Source: Rotaria socialis
Taxonomy: Eukaryota; Rotifera; Eurotatoria; Philodinida; Philodinidae
Assembly: GCA_905331475.1 (NCBI GenBank)
Contig: CAJNYU010001435.1
Span: forward strand, 1-64,000
DNA: 64,000 nt
Reading direction: 5' to 3'
Shown here: one piece after another, positions 11,620-24,400 of the stretch
Layout: every line of letters starts with the position of its first letter
Numbering within the stretch: the stretch's first letter is position 1
The notes under the pieces: generated by a model
Database searches by the model: none
Seen by the model: only the letters and a program-made list of their open reading frames with translations
Told to the model about the DNA's origin: nothing
Position numbers and translations under genes: made by a program

Positions 11620-12073
11620 TCAAACGATATGGTTCGGATCCCATCGAGCAGCGTTGTTGATGTAACCTTGACTCGAAATTTGTGCTGCTAGCCGATCAAG
11701 TTGAGCTTTATTCGAACGACATTCATAGCATTGATAGCTCAGACAGCATACCAATATGGCGATTGCTGCTAAACTAACGAATAGATTCCTATATCCATAT
11801 GATGAGCAATTATGAAGAGATAAACAAAGTCTTGACGATTCATTCGGTACTAGTTGATCTTCATCATTAATTGCATTTTCAATATTAAATAATTTTTTCT
11901 GATTTACATTTTGTGTTGGACGTGATAATGCATTACCGTGTTTTATATCTATAGAGTGTAGAGTCTTCATTTCTATGAATATGAAAACATACTTTTATTT
12001 CCTGCATATTAATTCACTATAAGAATACGAACTTACCTATTAACAAAAATAAACAGGTAATCCATAATTGCAT
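11620..12073 (-). CDS. Small single-pass membrane protein of unknown function
   Basis: Two exons, 12037-12073 and 11620-11972, joined by a 64-bp GT-AG intron; 129 aa. Exon 1 encodes MQLWITCLFLLI, a short hydrophobic leader, which merges into EMKTLHSIDIKHGNAL. A clear transmembrane helix lies near residues 81-99 (NLFVSLAAIAILVCCLSY), followed by a Cys-containing juxtamembrane stretch (CYECRSNKAQ) and a tail ending ARWDPNHIV. The internal Met of exon 2 is an alternative start that would omit the leader. I recognise no family. Confidence 0.5.
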
Positions 12074-13315
12074 ATCCTTCAATAAAATTTTAATACAATT
12101 CATCAAACGAAAGTATTACAATAGAAATGTTTTTCTTCTTTTAATCAGGTGTCGTATATGTTAAACGCAAATGTTTTTTTATTTTGTCAAACATTTACAG
12201 AAAACAGAAAGGTTGTTTTCGTGTCTCGTAGCGTATCATGCTGGAAATAAATAATAGCGACTTGGTAAAAAGAAAGACGAAATGTCAATAAACTAAAATG
12301 TTATTGTAAAAATGTTCTCGTCTAATAAGCTTACACAAACTAGAAAAATATTTTCTTCTCGAGTATAAATAAAGCTGAAACCATATAGATCGTACGATGA
12401 AAGCTCATTACTATAAAATCAATTAGATCTTCTAATTGATCGTTAGAATATAATCTATAATATATGTTACTTCCTCATGCATCCATAGGAAACGCATTTA
12501 TTTTGAATGCACCATAGGAGACTAGTCTATAGTTAAAAATTTATAGTCGTCACTTTCACCACTTCCTAAAAAACGTATTGTGCAATTTAAAAAGAAACAG
12601 CCTACGAAAGCTTTTGATATCAATTTTACTGTTTTTTTTGTAAGAAATCTGCAACGTAATCTTAAAATTACCCTTGACTTTAGGCATACCTGTTGAATGA
12701 CGTATAAAATTGATTGATGACGCAGATTTATCACTCTGCCAATGAAAAAAAGAGACCAAATAATAATAATAAACAAACATAGATCTTTTTATAGAATGGA
12801 TACCTGTTGTTGCAAATCGATTATTCAATCGACAGATACCACTAGAAATTCTCAAAAAACACAACATGTCGACATCTAGCCAAATATTTAACACGTTGAA
12901 AATATGAGCGAATCAGTACTAAAATAATTTCTGATAGTGCGAACGGGCGATGATACGATACTGTGTCATCATTTGTCATAATTAAGAAAAATATTCATGA
13001 TCAATCAAATTTATACATGAAAAGGTAAATATTTATTCCAAATCTCAAATAGTGAAGTAAAATGTTATATGATATCAGGGAATCTTTTTCTCGAACAAGG
13101 TTTATGATTATTTTTCGACCTTTAAATTTCTGTACTTACGCCAGTGATAAATCATGGACTTGTTTTTTTCTTCACTCTCTCGAGATAACAGATCCCACTC
13201 AATGCATATATATATATATATTCATTCATTTCTTTTTTTTGTCTTACATTGTAGATATTTATCTATATTGATAATATTATTCATCGAGATCGATTATTCA
13301 TTTTCAAAATTGACA
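12074..13315. other. Intergenic, no gene resolved
   Basis: The minus strand near 12522-12894 has exon-like stretches with plausible splice sites, but no combination of phases gives an open product. An (AT)n run sits at about 13207-13221, upstream of the next (+) gene. Confidence 0.4.
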
Positions 13316-13705
13316 ATGGCATCAAAAAATTTAGAGGCAGCATCTGCAACTTATTTACGATTAAAAAATGTACATGGCCATTGGCATAATCAACCTCATA
13401 ATCCTGCTACGGATAATTTTCAAGGGGAACGTCATCAAGCTATGATTGAGTTACAACAGAATCTAGGAAAAGCAGGTACATCCGGTGATGAAATTCAACA
13501 TTTAATGGGTACACCCACGAAAATTCTCAATAAACCTGATTTAGTTCTTGAACATGAATTTCGACGTGAGAATGAAAATTATACTTATCCGAAAGATGCA
13601 AAAATTTGGATTTATGAATGGCGTGGTTTTCACGATTATGTATATTTTGTTGTATCAAACGATAATAAAGTTTTGCAATCTGATTGGTATAGTGCTCTTG
13701 AATAA
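13316..13705 (+). CDS. Conserved-looking 129-aa protein of unknown function (possible SmpA/BamE-like fold)
   Basis: A single-exon frame starting ATGGCATC (MASKNLEAASATYL) and ending SDWYSALE. The reading frame extends upstream, but that part is AT-rich and hydrophobic, so the internal Met at 13316 is chosen. The protein is hydrophilic, with no signal or membrane segment. The second half (GTSGDEIQHLMGTPTKI, then KIWIYEWRGFHDYVYFVV and a final NDNKVLQSDWY) has the order Gly, helix, LMGTP, W-Y strand and final strand seen in small SmpA/BamE-like domains. That fold suggestion is inference and the cellular role is unknown. Confidence 0.65.
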   Translation: MASKNLEAASATYLRLKNVHGHWHNQPHNPATDNFQGERHQAMIELQQNLGKAGTSGDEIQHLMGTPTKILNKPDLVLEHEFRRENENYTYPKDAKIWIYEWRGFHDYVYFVVSNDNKVLQSDWYSALE

Positions 13706-13770
13706 TAATTTTCGACCAATTTGATTTCTACATAAACATATATTCTTTTATTTCTTTTTTTTTTGTACTG

Positions 13771-14130
13771 TTACGATTGATTTTTTATCATACGAATAAA
13801 TGAATAAATAACAGCGAAGAAAATAAAAAGGAAGAGTAATACAAAAAATATATAGAAGTTTTTTAGACTTGTCTTTGATTTTGATGATTCGGTTATGTCT
13901 TGTTGCTGGAAACTTGACCTTCGGCTAAGATTTGCTGATGAACGACGAGATAAATCAATGTGATCGACAGATAGTAAATTATTTGGAGTACATACTGCAT
14001 GTCGTCTAAATTAGGAATCAAATGAAAATATGTATAGAATTTATTTTTCACTTAAAACAAGAAAATTAAGTCTGAACTTTTTACGCTTCGACGAATAACG
14101 ACAATTTTCAGATCTAGACGATGCATCCAT
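13771..14130 (-). CDS. Small tail-anchored membrane protein of unknown function
   Basis: Two exons, 14078-14130 and 13771-14005, 95 aa. The N-terminus is basic and Ser/Arg-rich (MDASSRSENCRYSSKRKK), followed by RRSSANLSRRSSF, which resembles repeated basophilic kinase sites. One very hydrophobic helix near the C-terminus (NFYIFFVLLFLFIFFAVIYS) is followed by FIRMIKNQS, the layout of a tail-anchored protein. The intron must use a weak donor (GTTCAG) to keep this frame; a better donor (GTAAAA) a few bases upstream gives a different and less protein-like frame. The gene model is therefore tentative. Confidence 0.45.
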
Positions 14131-15674
14131 TTAAACATCCATTTATCTCGCACCACTATATTTAGTTATATTTCTAATCGTGACTTATCATGGGTAGATG
14201 ATTAGTTTGGTTGTCCTAATACCGTTTCAAGAATGAAAAGATAGGGATATATATATATACAAAAAATAAAATAAAATAAAAGAGAACCAAAATAAAAGAA
14301 TGCTGATGCCAGAAAACAGAATATCGGACACATGATGACGATCAACATCGGTGATATTTGTCACCGAGAAGTCTATTCATCAAGTAAATGAAGGATGCCT
14401 AAGCGCTATAACTATCTATATGTCCCTCTATTCATACTTATTTACAATTTTCTCTCTTTCTCTCACATTATATCGATCATTGATAGAACACCCGTACTAT
14501 TCATCAAATTAACTGGAGTTGTTGATACTTTTTCTCGCTATATGCTATTCACATTAGAGTCCATACATCTGTATATATTGATGGAAAGTTCTAGCACGTC
14601 AAATACTTCATATAGACTAATTCTATCTTCGAAGAATCGATTTATTGCTAGTGTCTGTCTTTTGGGAAAAAAACACATTGTCTGAATCGTCGATAATCAT
14701 CAATAGAGGTAGAAGATGAATGAAATAAAGAAAAAAGGAAATACATATCTAGATGAAACACCTACTTATTTAAAACATTTGCATTTGCTGATAGATCCAT
14801 TTGTTTTATTATTATTATTATTATTAAATTTTGCTCGTCACAGAATCAAATCTGTATATCTTTTGGAAATCTAATATAAACTATTTTCGTTCTACACTTT
14901 CTGAAAGAAGAAATGACGCGAAAAAGAAATGTGACACAGTTGTAAATAACTAATTTTACTTGTTAATGTTGTTTCGATAAAGAAAAAAAGCTGTTACATA
15001 TTCATTCTGAAACTCTTATGTCTTCTCTTATTTTATATTCCGACTATGACAGAATCATCATTTTTTCTTCTTCTTTGTTTTCTAATGCAAAGCGAGCTTC
15101 TTTCACGGTTCTGTCTTTCATATGATCGTGTGTGCACATATGATGATTAAGAGGCAGACTCTACTCAAGATAAAGTGAAAAACCAAGAAGAAAAAGAAGA
15201 GGAAAAAAAACAAAAAAAAATGTGACGACGTGACAATAGAAAAGCACTTATTTTGTATTGTCATGCGTATCATACGTATTTATATAAATACAAATAGGGA
15301 CAGATGATCTTTAGAAACAAATAAGACGCAGATGTGAATATGAGAAAAACTATTTATTTTATGCCATAATCGGTTATGCTAATTTATATGATTGCATATC
15401 GAGCGAATACACGATAAATGCGCTAATCTTTTGGTAGAACAAAAGAAACTTTAATCGATACCATGTTTTATTATTTAGAGTATACTTTTCTTGCAGCTAA
15501 TGCTAGCTTGAAAATAATCATGCAGATACTTCAATTATCACAAGGACACACAATAGCAGCATCAAATAGTAAAAGTCGTATTTGATCGTGTAAATAAATC
15601 AATGATTGTCCTATGTGAAATATTTCTCGAGAGAACCGAGAAAATAATCTCACACGACAAATTCTACATGCTTT
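14131..15674. other. Intergenic, no gene seen
   Basis: AT-rich spacer with an ATT/TTA run near 14806-14826. A 96-codon (+) ORF at 14395-14685 has no recognisable domain. Confidence 0.45.
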
Positions 15675-15899
15675 TTACCCATTTGGAATTAAATTATCAT
15701 TTTCACTGTGCTGGCTTGAACTCTGATAGACTTCATTGTTAACTAGCAATGTTGAACTTGGACGTCTTGGTATTGTTGTTAAATCAGATGATTGAATAAT
15801 TGATTGTGCTAGTTCATTTGCTGATGCAGTCGTTCGTCGTCGAACTCGTATGACTTTAAAATATCTCATCATTACTTTGTACTGTTCTACAATTAAAAT
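15675..15899 (-). CDS. 3'-terminal exon of an unrecognised gene
   Basis: An exon entered through an acceptor (TTGTAG) at about 15899 and read as EQYKVMMRYFKVIRVRRRTT, then ASANELAQSIIQSSDLTTI, a polar Ser-rich tail, and NLIPNG before the stop. A possible upstream exon at 16099-16131 (CEHEDILQRQ) has the matching phase, but it is short and its acceptor weak. No start exon is identified. A start at the internal Met pair (MMRYFK) would give about 69 aa. No family is recognised. Confidence 0.4.
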   Translation of the reverse strand: MLIVEQYKVMMRYFKVIRVRRRTTASANELAQSIIQSSDLTTIPRRPSSTLLVNNEVYQSSSQHSENDNLIPNG

Positions 15900-16139
15900 A
15901 AATATATGAAACAAAATATATGATCTTCTGCTTTTTTAATTTAGAATGAATGATATAAAAATCTAGAGGAAAATTTTGATCGTCGTAGAAATATGTCAAT
16001 AAAAAAGAAAAAAGAAATCATCTATTAAAATAACGACTACTTTTATTATTATGTTTAATTTACACATTTAAGTAAGAAATATCAAGTTATCTTTATACCC
16101 TGTCTCTGCAAAATATCTTCATGTTCACAGTCTTCACAA

Positions 16140-18464
16140 TAAAAGAATGAATGAATGAAAAACAATGCATCTGACGACTGATTAGACAGGCTCGCGTTCT
16201 GTTTTCTTGTCTCTACTGCCGTTTTTAGACGTAGAGAAAAGAAAAACCAATATATATATATATATATTTAACGTTCAATGAACACTCAGAAAAACAAAGA
16301 AAGCAAAATTTGCATCTATTCAGAATACTACTAATATTGTAACAATTGCTAAATGGATTTATCGTTCTTTGACATTTTATAAGACTAATTCCATATGAAT
16401 TCGAATACCAGAACTAATCAATTTTTGATCGATAAAAATATTTTTAGTTTGAAACCTTTTTGTGACTGCCATCTATTAGTGCTAGATCGGGCTCATCGAA
16501 TCACCTATAGAGTAATATTTTTCAAACTTTCTAAAATACTTTTTGTCCGGAAATAGGCTTAAAATGATTTATATATTGTCATTGTCAATATTAAATATTA
16601 ACATTATGGTACCGAAACAGTTTCATCGAGCACCATAGTTAGAACCTTTGAGAGTACGTGCAAATAAAAATAATCATAGATTTCGAGACAAGCAACTTCC
16701 TGTTTCTATTGAGATACTTGTATATTTTCCAATGTCAATGACAGTTCTTCTTGTTTATCAGTCGTAATTGTCATGTCTTAATTTTCAATAAAAGAAATAA
16801 TTTGAGAAGTATCAACAAAATATTATTGTACACAAACTGATGCCGAGGAAAGATTTTAAGAAAGATTGCTGATGAGAAACCATAAGTAAAATTTATCTAA
16901 ATAATTTTTGTTGTTGTTGAAATATGTCACTTCTGTTACTGATACTGATGGCATCGTTTATTTTTCTTGAAAATTGAGATATGATAACTAAAGTTACAAA
17001 ACTATACTGATTGATAGTTTTCTGGTGTATTCTTGTTGATACATGAAATAATATGAGTTTCTTAAAATAGCAAGAGACTTGCTGATTCAAAGTCTGTATT
17101 TATTTTTATTTGCATATACTTGAAGACTCTATTTACAGGATAAGAATCAGTAAACGATGTATCTATGATGCGCTGATGTTTATGAAAGTTGTATCATCGA
17201 ATCCGTTGAAAGTACTTTTACTTATAAAACATTAATAGATCACTTGAGACCTATTTTGGAAATTCTGTTTCGAGAATAATCAATCTCAAACTGTTTTTAA
17301 ATATTTCTTTTACAGTTGACTTGCATGTTTTTCACGGCTTGTAGTTTTCAAAATAAATTTATTTGTTAAGCCTTGATGAGATTGATTCCATAAAAATAAG
17401 TCAAAGAAGCAATGTATTTCCGTGAATTTTGTGTTGCATCTGTTGTTTCAAAAAAAATACGAAGCGTGTTCTCATATTAGTGATTTTCTAAATAGTTTCT
17501 TTGTCTCGACTAGCACTGACAAATTCATTCTTCTGCTTTTCCGTCTTCGATTAAAGTTCCGTATATTGTTACTATCACTTCGCTAAATTCATTAATTATT
17601 TTCGATCCATTAGATGATCTCTTTTTACATTTAGTTTAAGTAAAGAAGAACAATAATTTCTACTGTTCATAGGAACTGGCTATGATTAAAAATTGAATGA
17701 AATAAAAACAAGTATATTCTCATTATATTTAAACTGCTGCGATGCACATAATTAAGTCACTTATTATGGGTTGGTACAATGAATGACATAGTTCAACGAT
17801 GAATTTTTATTTTGGTGTATGAAATTAAGAAAAGTTTTATTTGAACAATCAGTCGATATTTTATCTAGACAAGTATTTATTAATTGAGTATTGAAGTAAT
17901 AATTAAAATGAACACGAGTGCCCTATTCGTACTTCTATAAGATTTAGTAGAGAATAATATTCTCTCATAATTTTTATTGACAATTGAACATATAATTTGA
18001 AATAGACCAAATAAAATTGATATTTAGAAGAGAGACGTCATTAGTTTCCAGCAAGTCCTTTCTTCCCTGTCACTGCATCGAGCTGTGTTATGAATGACAT
18101 CAATCAAAACGAAATTCAATAGGAAAGAAGTCTATTTTTGTTAAGATTTGTAGTTATTACAAGACCATATGGTACTTTTATATATTACTATTTATAAATT
18201 TAACCCACGATCGAAAATTCTCATATATTCCTCACTGATATATCACAAAAACTTTGTTCTCCTAATGCGTTCTTGAGTAGAACATATTATATGCACAACA
18301 ACAAATGTATTTTTATTAGTTGAACAAAGAAAAACCTTGTCAAACAGCATATTTTAGATCATCATTCGATAAACAAATTCAAAGTGAAGGCAAACACGAA
18401 ACAACATCAAATAAATAATTGTTTAAAACAAAATACGTAATAGGAAAATTTGTTTTGATCAATA
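16140..18464. other. Long non-coding stretch
   Basis: About 2.3 kb, very AT-rich, with an (AT)n run near 16251-16267. No exon with protein-like composition was found on either strand. It is either intergenic or a long intron of the gene ending at 15675. Confidence 0.45.
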
Positions 18465-21400
18465 TCAAAACCAATCAAATGCTAAGTTGCCACCTGATGG
18501 TAGTGTCAGAAGTCCACCAATTGAAGCAGTCCATGGTACAGCACCACTTTGCAATTGTAGATAGCCTGGTGAACCACTCATTAAAGGATACGGCTGACTC
18601 ATTGTACATACTTTCGAATTTGCATTGCATTGTGCTGTCATCTTGAAAGGAAAACATAAACAATACTTTAAGAATTAGTTGATTCAAGAATTTAAATGCT
18701 TACATTCGAGTATTCAGCAAAAGTAGTGACAGACCATGTTAGGCCACGATCATCACTACGCATTATCGATAGACCATCTTGTGCATATCCATATAAAGAT
18801 TGTCTTTCTTCTACAGTATCATAGACAAACAGTTTAATATTTGCTATCGTTGTATTCAAGACTGAAAAGAAATAAGGATCAATCAAATTTAATAAAACTT
18901 TTATAAAAAAAAAAAAGAAAAAATAGGAGAATACCAATCCATGTAGCTGTTGCTGATAAATCACCATTGAGAAGTACATGACATAGAATCGATGTTCTAA
19001 ATAATAGGAGTAGGAAAAGAAAAGAAAAGAAAAGAAAAGAAATTCATAATCATGATACCTTGTTAGTATTTCATCGCAAACATAGACATCATTTGAATAA
19101 CTGAGACCCGTTTGTGCAGGAGGTGCTACAAGTATTGTACGTGGCGAAAGTGTGCTTGATATACTTGGACAAATACCTGAAAAGATTCGATGTAATTGAC
19201 TTTTTTTTTACTATAATAGTATTTTCTTACTTGCAACAGTAACATTCGTAGAATTAACTGTACCAGTTATATTAAGAATAAAACCTGATGTTTTCGTTAA
19301 TAAATCATTTGGCTGAACAACATCAATTAAATAGATACGAAACGATTGAATTAATACTTCATTTGATAATGAAAATACATATGATGAACTGCCATTAACG
19401 AAATAATTCGTTGTATCCATAGCGAAACTAGTTCCATCCCAACTATAACCAAGTCGAAGAAGACGAATCGGTGCAAATGCAGGCGGAACAGTTAATTGAA
19501 TTCCATTAATTAATGTGAAATTTCCGAAATTAATCTGCAGATAAGTAGCACCCGATAACATCCATTGATTTGATCGATAGCCAGTTTGCCAGCCAGCTAT
19601 ACAAGAAATAAAGAATTATAAATCTATACTGATAAAACTAATAAGAATTTGTATTACTTGTTCGTACTAAGGATGCATCTGATCCAGTTACACTCGATGA
19701 AAATTGACAAGGATTCAATGTATCGAGTAAAGTTGGATAATTCAAAACTAATTTAAATTAAATTCATCAAATTAATATTCTGTAAAAGAATGAGAAATAC
19801 CTGGCATGGCTGATATTGATAATGAAATAATATCAGTAAAAGCAAATACATAAGATGCTGGATAATAAGCCACATCAGCTCTTTAAAAAAAGACAATAAA
19901 CATTTGAACATTAGTTTTTTCTCGAAATTAATTTACCTTGGGCGTTTCATACACATCAACTCATAAGGTATTGTAATAGTCGGTGAATAATATCTTTGAT
20001 AAGCTAAAATCATCTGAGCAGATGTACCAATATTAAGAGTGAATGTCAATGAGCCCACATCATTAAATAGAAGTACACCCAACTAAAAATGCAATATTCA
20101 TTAAAGAAATTGTTTCAATAAAAATTCTAGTTACATTGAATAGAATATATGATACATTATCAGTTGTATAATTTACTCCCAAAGTTGTTGAATTATAACT
20201 TTGTAATGATATCCAAGTTGGTACATAGATAATGATTCCAGCATTAATACATTCAGCATTGGAATTATTGTCATGGCCATAGCGAATGATACCGCTGTAT
20301 GTTGATCTGGATGCAAAGAAAAATTTAAAATGTTTCAAAATATACATATATGTTTGTCTTACCCAATTCCATAAGTTCCACTGGTAATATCAGTTCGATT
20401 GATAAACATAATGGGCTCTTCAGTTCCATTTCTTAATACAATATCTGAAAATGAATTTGAGCTATTCATGGCCCCATAAGTTGCAGTTAAAGCAATATTA
20501 AATGAAAAATTTGCTTCAGCTAATGGACTATCAGTTAAATATCCAATTGCTTGAACAAAAATATAATTATCTGTTGCACTCGAAGATGAATTCTGCAATA
20601 TCGATGTTCCTATTTTGTTTAATCAATTCAATAAAAAGAATTTAAAAAACAAAACTCTTTCTTTTTTTTCCTTCTACCTGTATTTGTTACAACACCTAAA
20701 TCAAGATAGGCCGTATCTTGATAACTTGAGCCTAGTACACTTGATGAATAAGTCCAATGATACTTATCCCCAAGTATATATTCACTCATAAATGATCCAA
20801 CATTAATGCCTGCTGAAAGTATATCAGCTGATATGATATTAATTGTAACACTATTTGCCATTGGTATACTAGCTATTGAAATTTGTAAGTGTCCTTGAGC
20901 GTAGATAGGTAAATATATTTTAAATGGAAATGTAACTAATTGATGGATACCACTTTGTACTGTTGAATTTGTTGTCGATGTAAGTACAGTGACTGTATCG
21001 TTTGGCTAGAAGATTTATTTGAATAGAAAATATGGAAATTTAAAAATATGAAACTTACATATACTGTAAAACCAGTGTAGGCCGTATAGTTTGTTACTGT
21101 CCATGAAATACTTTCATTTAAGCCTGACTGATTCTTATTAACAAATGTTGCTATATTGATTGATAGTTGATTATTTACTGGAACTGTTGTTGACACTGGT
21201 ACACGAGCATTAGCTTGAATAATTAACTAAAATTCATAAATAACTAGATGGTATCCGAATTGCACTCGTATACGAAATGCGATGCGAAGTAAGAATACGG
21301 ATCTTCACGAAAAATCTTCAATTCAGAGAAATCTTGAATGTATTCTATGTCGACATGATGAAATTCATTCCTGAGAAAACTCTATTCTTACTTAGCGATA

Positions 21401-24400
21401 TATTCTTAAAGATCGAATTCGATTGATCGATTAATTATCTCCCTGACTCATTATCTTTGACCAGCTGTAAATGAATAGACTATAGTGGCTAACATGTGGT
21501 GATGACGTCACTTTAATTATCTCGCAACAAATTTCTGTCATTTTCGTCGTTTTGGAACCACATTTATGAACGAGCGGAACTGCAGATTCAAGATTGTAAA
21601 ACAGGGGCAAAAGGTTCGATCTCGATACTTTCATCTCCTGTTTCAATGAGTTTTCTATGATTTTCGGTAATCGAGATCATCGCGTCACAAAACGACGAAA
21701 AAGATGCGTACGTCGAGAAAGTAAAAGTAAAAGAAAACACGCGACGGACTACATAAATGCTATGCTTCGCATCGCATTAAAAACAAATTGATGGATAATG
21801 AAAAGAACAATGTTATTAACTTACGGTGTTCGCTGTGATATTCGTAGGATCAATTGGATAATAGCAAAATGTACCGAAATCAACATACATCGAAGTATTA
21901 TATACAGTTGAACCACCACTATGGAAAGGCAATATTTTTTAAGTGAACAATGTTTGTTTTTTAAAATTCTGTTCTACCTGGTAAGAGTTAATGCTGGTTT
22001 CGCTTTCACGCACATTAAATTATTACCAGAACTAATTAAAAATGCATTCGTAAAATAAGCTGCATCAGTATTTGATGGCGTAAAACTGAATTGGAATAAT
22101 AACGAATAACACGATTGATTGGTTTGATTAGAAGCAAGTATCAATTCTGTACGAAACAATACATCTTGACCAAGATAGACTCGTGTACTGTTGTTTGGAT
22201 CATTTAATTGTTGATAATTACTTGTATTTAATGAACTCGTCGATGATATCTACATAAATATAATTTTAAAGTCAAGGAAAATCTTGTTTTGCCTAATTAT
22301 CGCATAATTTTCAACAACTAATTGGATAGGCTTGTAGAACAAAACTATCATTTCTTTATCGAAAAATTTCATATGAACTTTCTCTTCGAAAGTATTCACG
22401 TAGAAACAAGCGCTTTCTAACGACCACTAATATGGACTATTTAGTAATCTCGTATATAGTATACATCAAAAACTTAATTTAAATAGACTGTAATCTCAAA
22501 ACAATCTAATAAATAATAACTAATTTCTTAAATAAATTGAAACATTTACTTACATTTCCGAAGTTACTTATCGTGCTACCATTAAATATTGATGTTATTG
22601 GTGCTAATGCAGTTTGGCCAGTTGGTACTAAATTCGATAGAGTTAAACCAAATGTTGAACTTGTTTGTGGCATAGCCAGAAGAAAAACTTGAACGATCAC
22701 TGTATTGGAATCGAGCGACAGTGTTGCATTCAACGTCGAAGAATTCGCTATTAACAAATGAAGCAATTATAAAGAAAAAGATAACATAAAATTATTTCTA
22801 CAATTTCAATCAGCTATACTATTATTTTTAACAAAACAATTTAAAAAAAGATATATATTTCGTATCACTCACAAGCAATGTTACAAATCATTCCAAGATC
22901 TGTTGTTGCTAATGAAGAATATCCATTTGCATTGTAAGTAAATGCTGATGATACATCATTTGAACATGGAACATTTGTACCACGATTTGGTGATATATCA
23001 ACACGACATATACTTGTTTGTTGATTAGGTTCATTGATAACTATATAATCAAGAAAGTCAAAAGAAAAGACATTTCTTTAATATTCTCACTTGAACTCGA
23101 CAATGATGAATAGGTTCCATAGGATGCAACTGGAACTTTTAAACCATAATTAATAACTGTTAATGAATTTATATTGAATGGTTGTGCTGTTGAACTCAAT
23201 GGAAAAAATAAAGGTGTTCCCTGAAAAGAAAAGAAAAATTGTTGTTGATTCGTTATAAGAAATTCAAAAACAAAATTCGCACCACAACATTTGGTGCACT
23301 CGCTGTTTGATTTCCTGTAAAAAGTATTTGTCCAGTCCAAACATTTAGTGGTGTATAATAAAGATTGAGCCCTACATAAGTGCTCTGTCCATTGCCCAAT
23401 GATGTTTCAATTTTGACATAAACACCTGTATAATTTCTGAATAAATAATTTCCTAAATGAGAAAATTCACTTCTTACCAATACGAATTCGACCGAGATCA
23501 TCATCAGGTTGTACTGTTTCATAATTACATAGTGGACCTAATTCTATATCAACAGTATCATTTTTTTGTTGGCTGTATCTATAAATAAGAAACATGTTTT
23601 GTTGCTGCTGGTCAAATTAATAATTTAATAAAAGAACAAACCTTGATGAATACGTAATAAATGGTGATTGATCTTGATTATAAAATTGTGGAATGAGACA
23701 TGGAAGATTCTGGCCAACATATAAAATTTTAACAAGACAAATACTTGCAGCTGGTATTCTACTACCAATCGATGTTTCATTTGTCATTATTCTTAATGTC
23801 ATTGGTGTATAAGTACCAGTTGCTTTAGTATAGATATCATAATAGAATAAACGTGTAAGTCCTAAAATTGTTGTTGCTTGATTAACTGTATTATTTGTTT
23901 CATAGGATAGATTGAAAATTGGTTCAGTTGCATTCTTAAAAAGTTTCAGCAAAGTGATATTTACAAAAAATAAATAAATAAACTCTTTGGTTTTCTTACT
24001 GTTGTATTATAACTTATAGTTGTAACAGTAACAGGTGCAGTTCCAACCCAAACTGTATCATTTCCAAATGTAATTCCAACAACTGGCCAAACTACACTTT
24101 CCGTTGTATTTAATAATTGAAACGCTGCATTAAAACTAAATAAATAAAAAAAATTTACGAAGAGCAATTTTTTTATTGATTATTTTACTTACACTACGGT
24201 ATTGACTGTAGGAGAAACGCTTGTTGAAAATATGTTCATATCAGATAACACACCATAGTCATACGATAATTGATCATAAACGGATGAATTAGAACTTGAT
24301 GTATAAGTAAATCTTGAAGTACTTTGATCAATACATTGAGGATTTGCATTGGCAACATTTTCACCAGCTGATTGAAATATAATTGCGCAAGATTTTACAG

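Noticed and set aside
12522-12894. Minus-strand exon-like region (RLNNRFATT, mitochondrial-leader-like)
   Set aside because: Splice sites look plausible but every phase combination meets a stop; no coherent product.
14395-14685. Plus 96-codon ORF
   Set aside because: AT-rich composition, no motif, no exon context.
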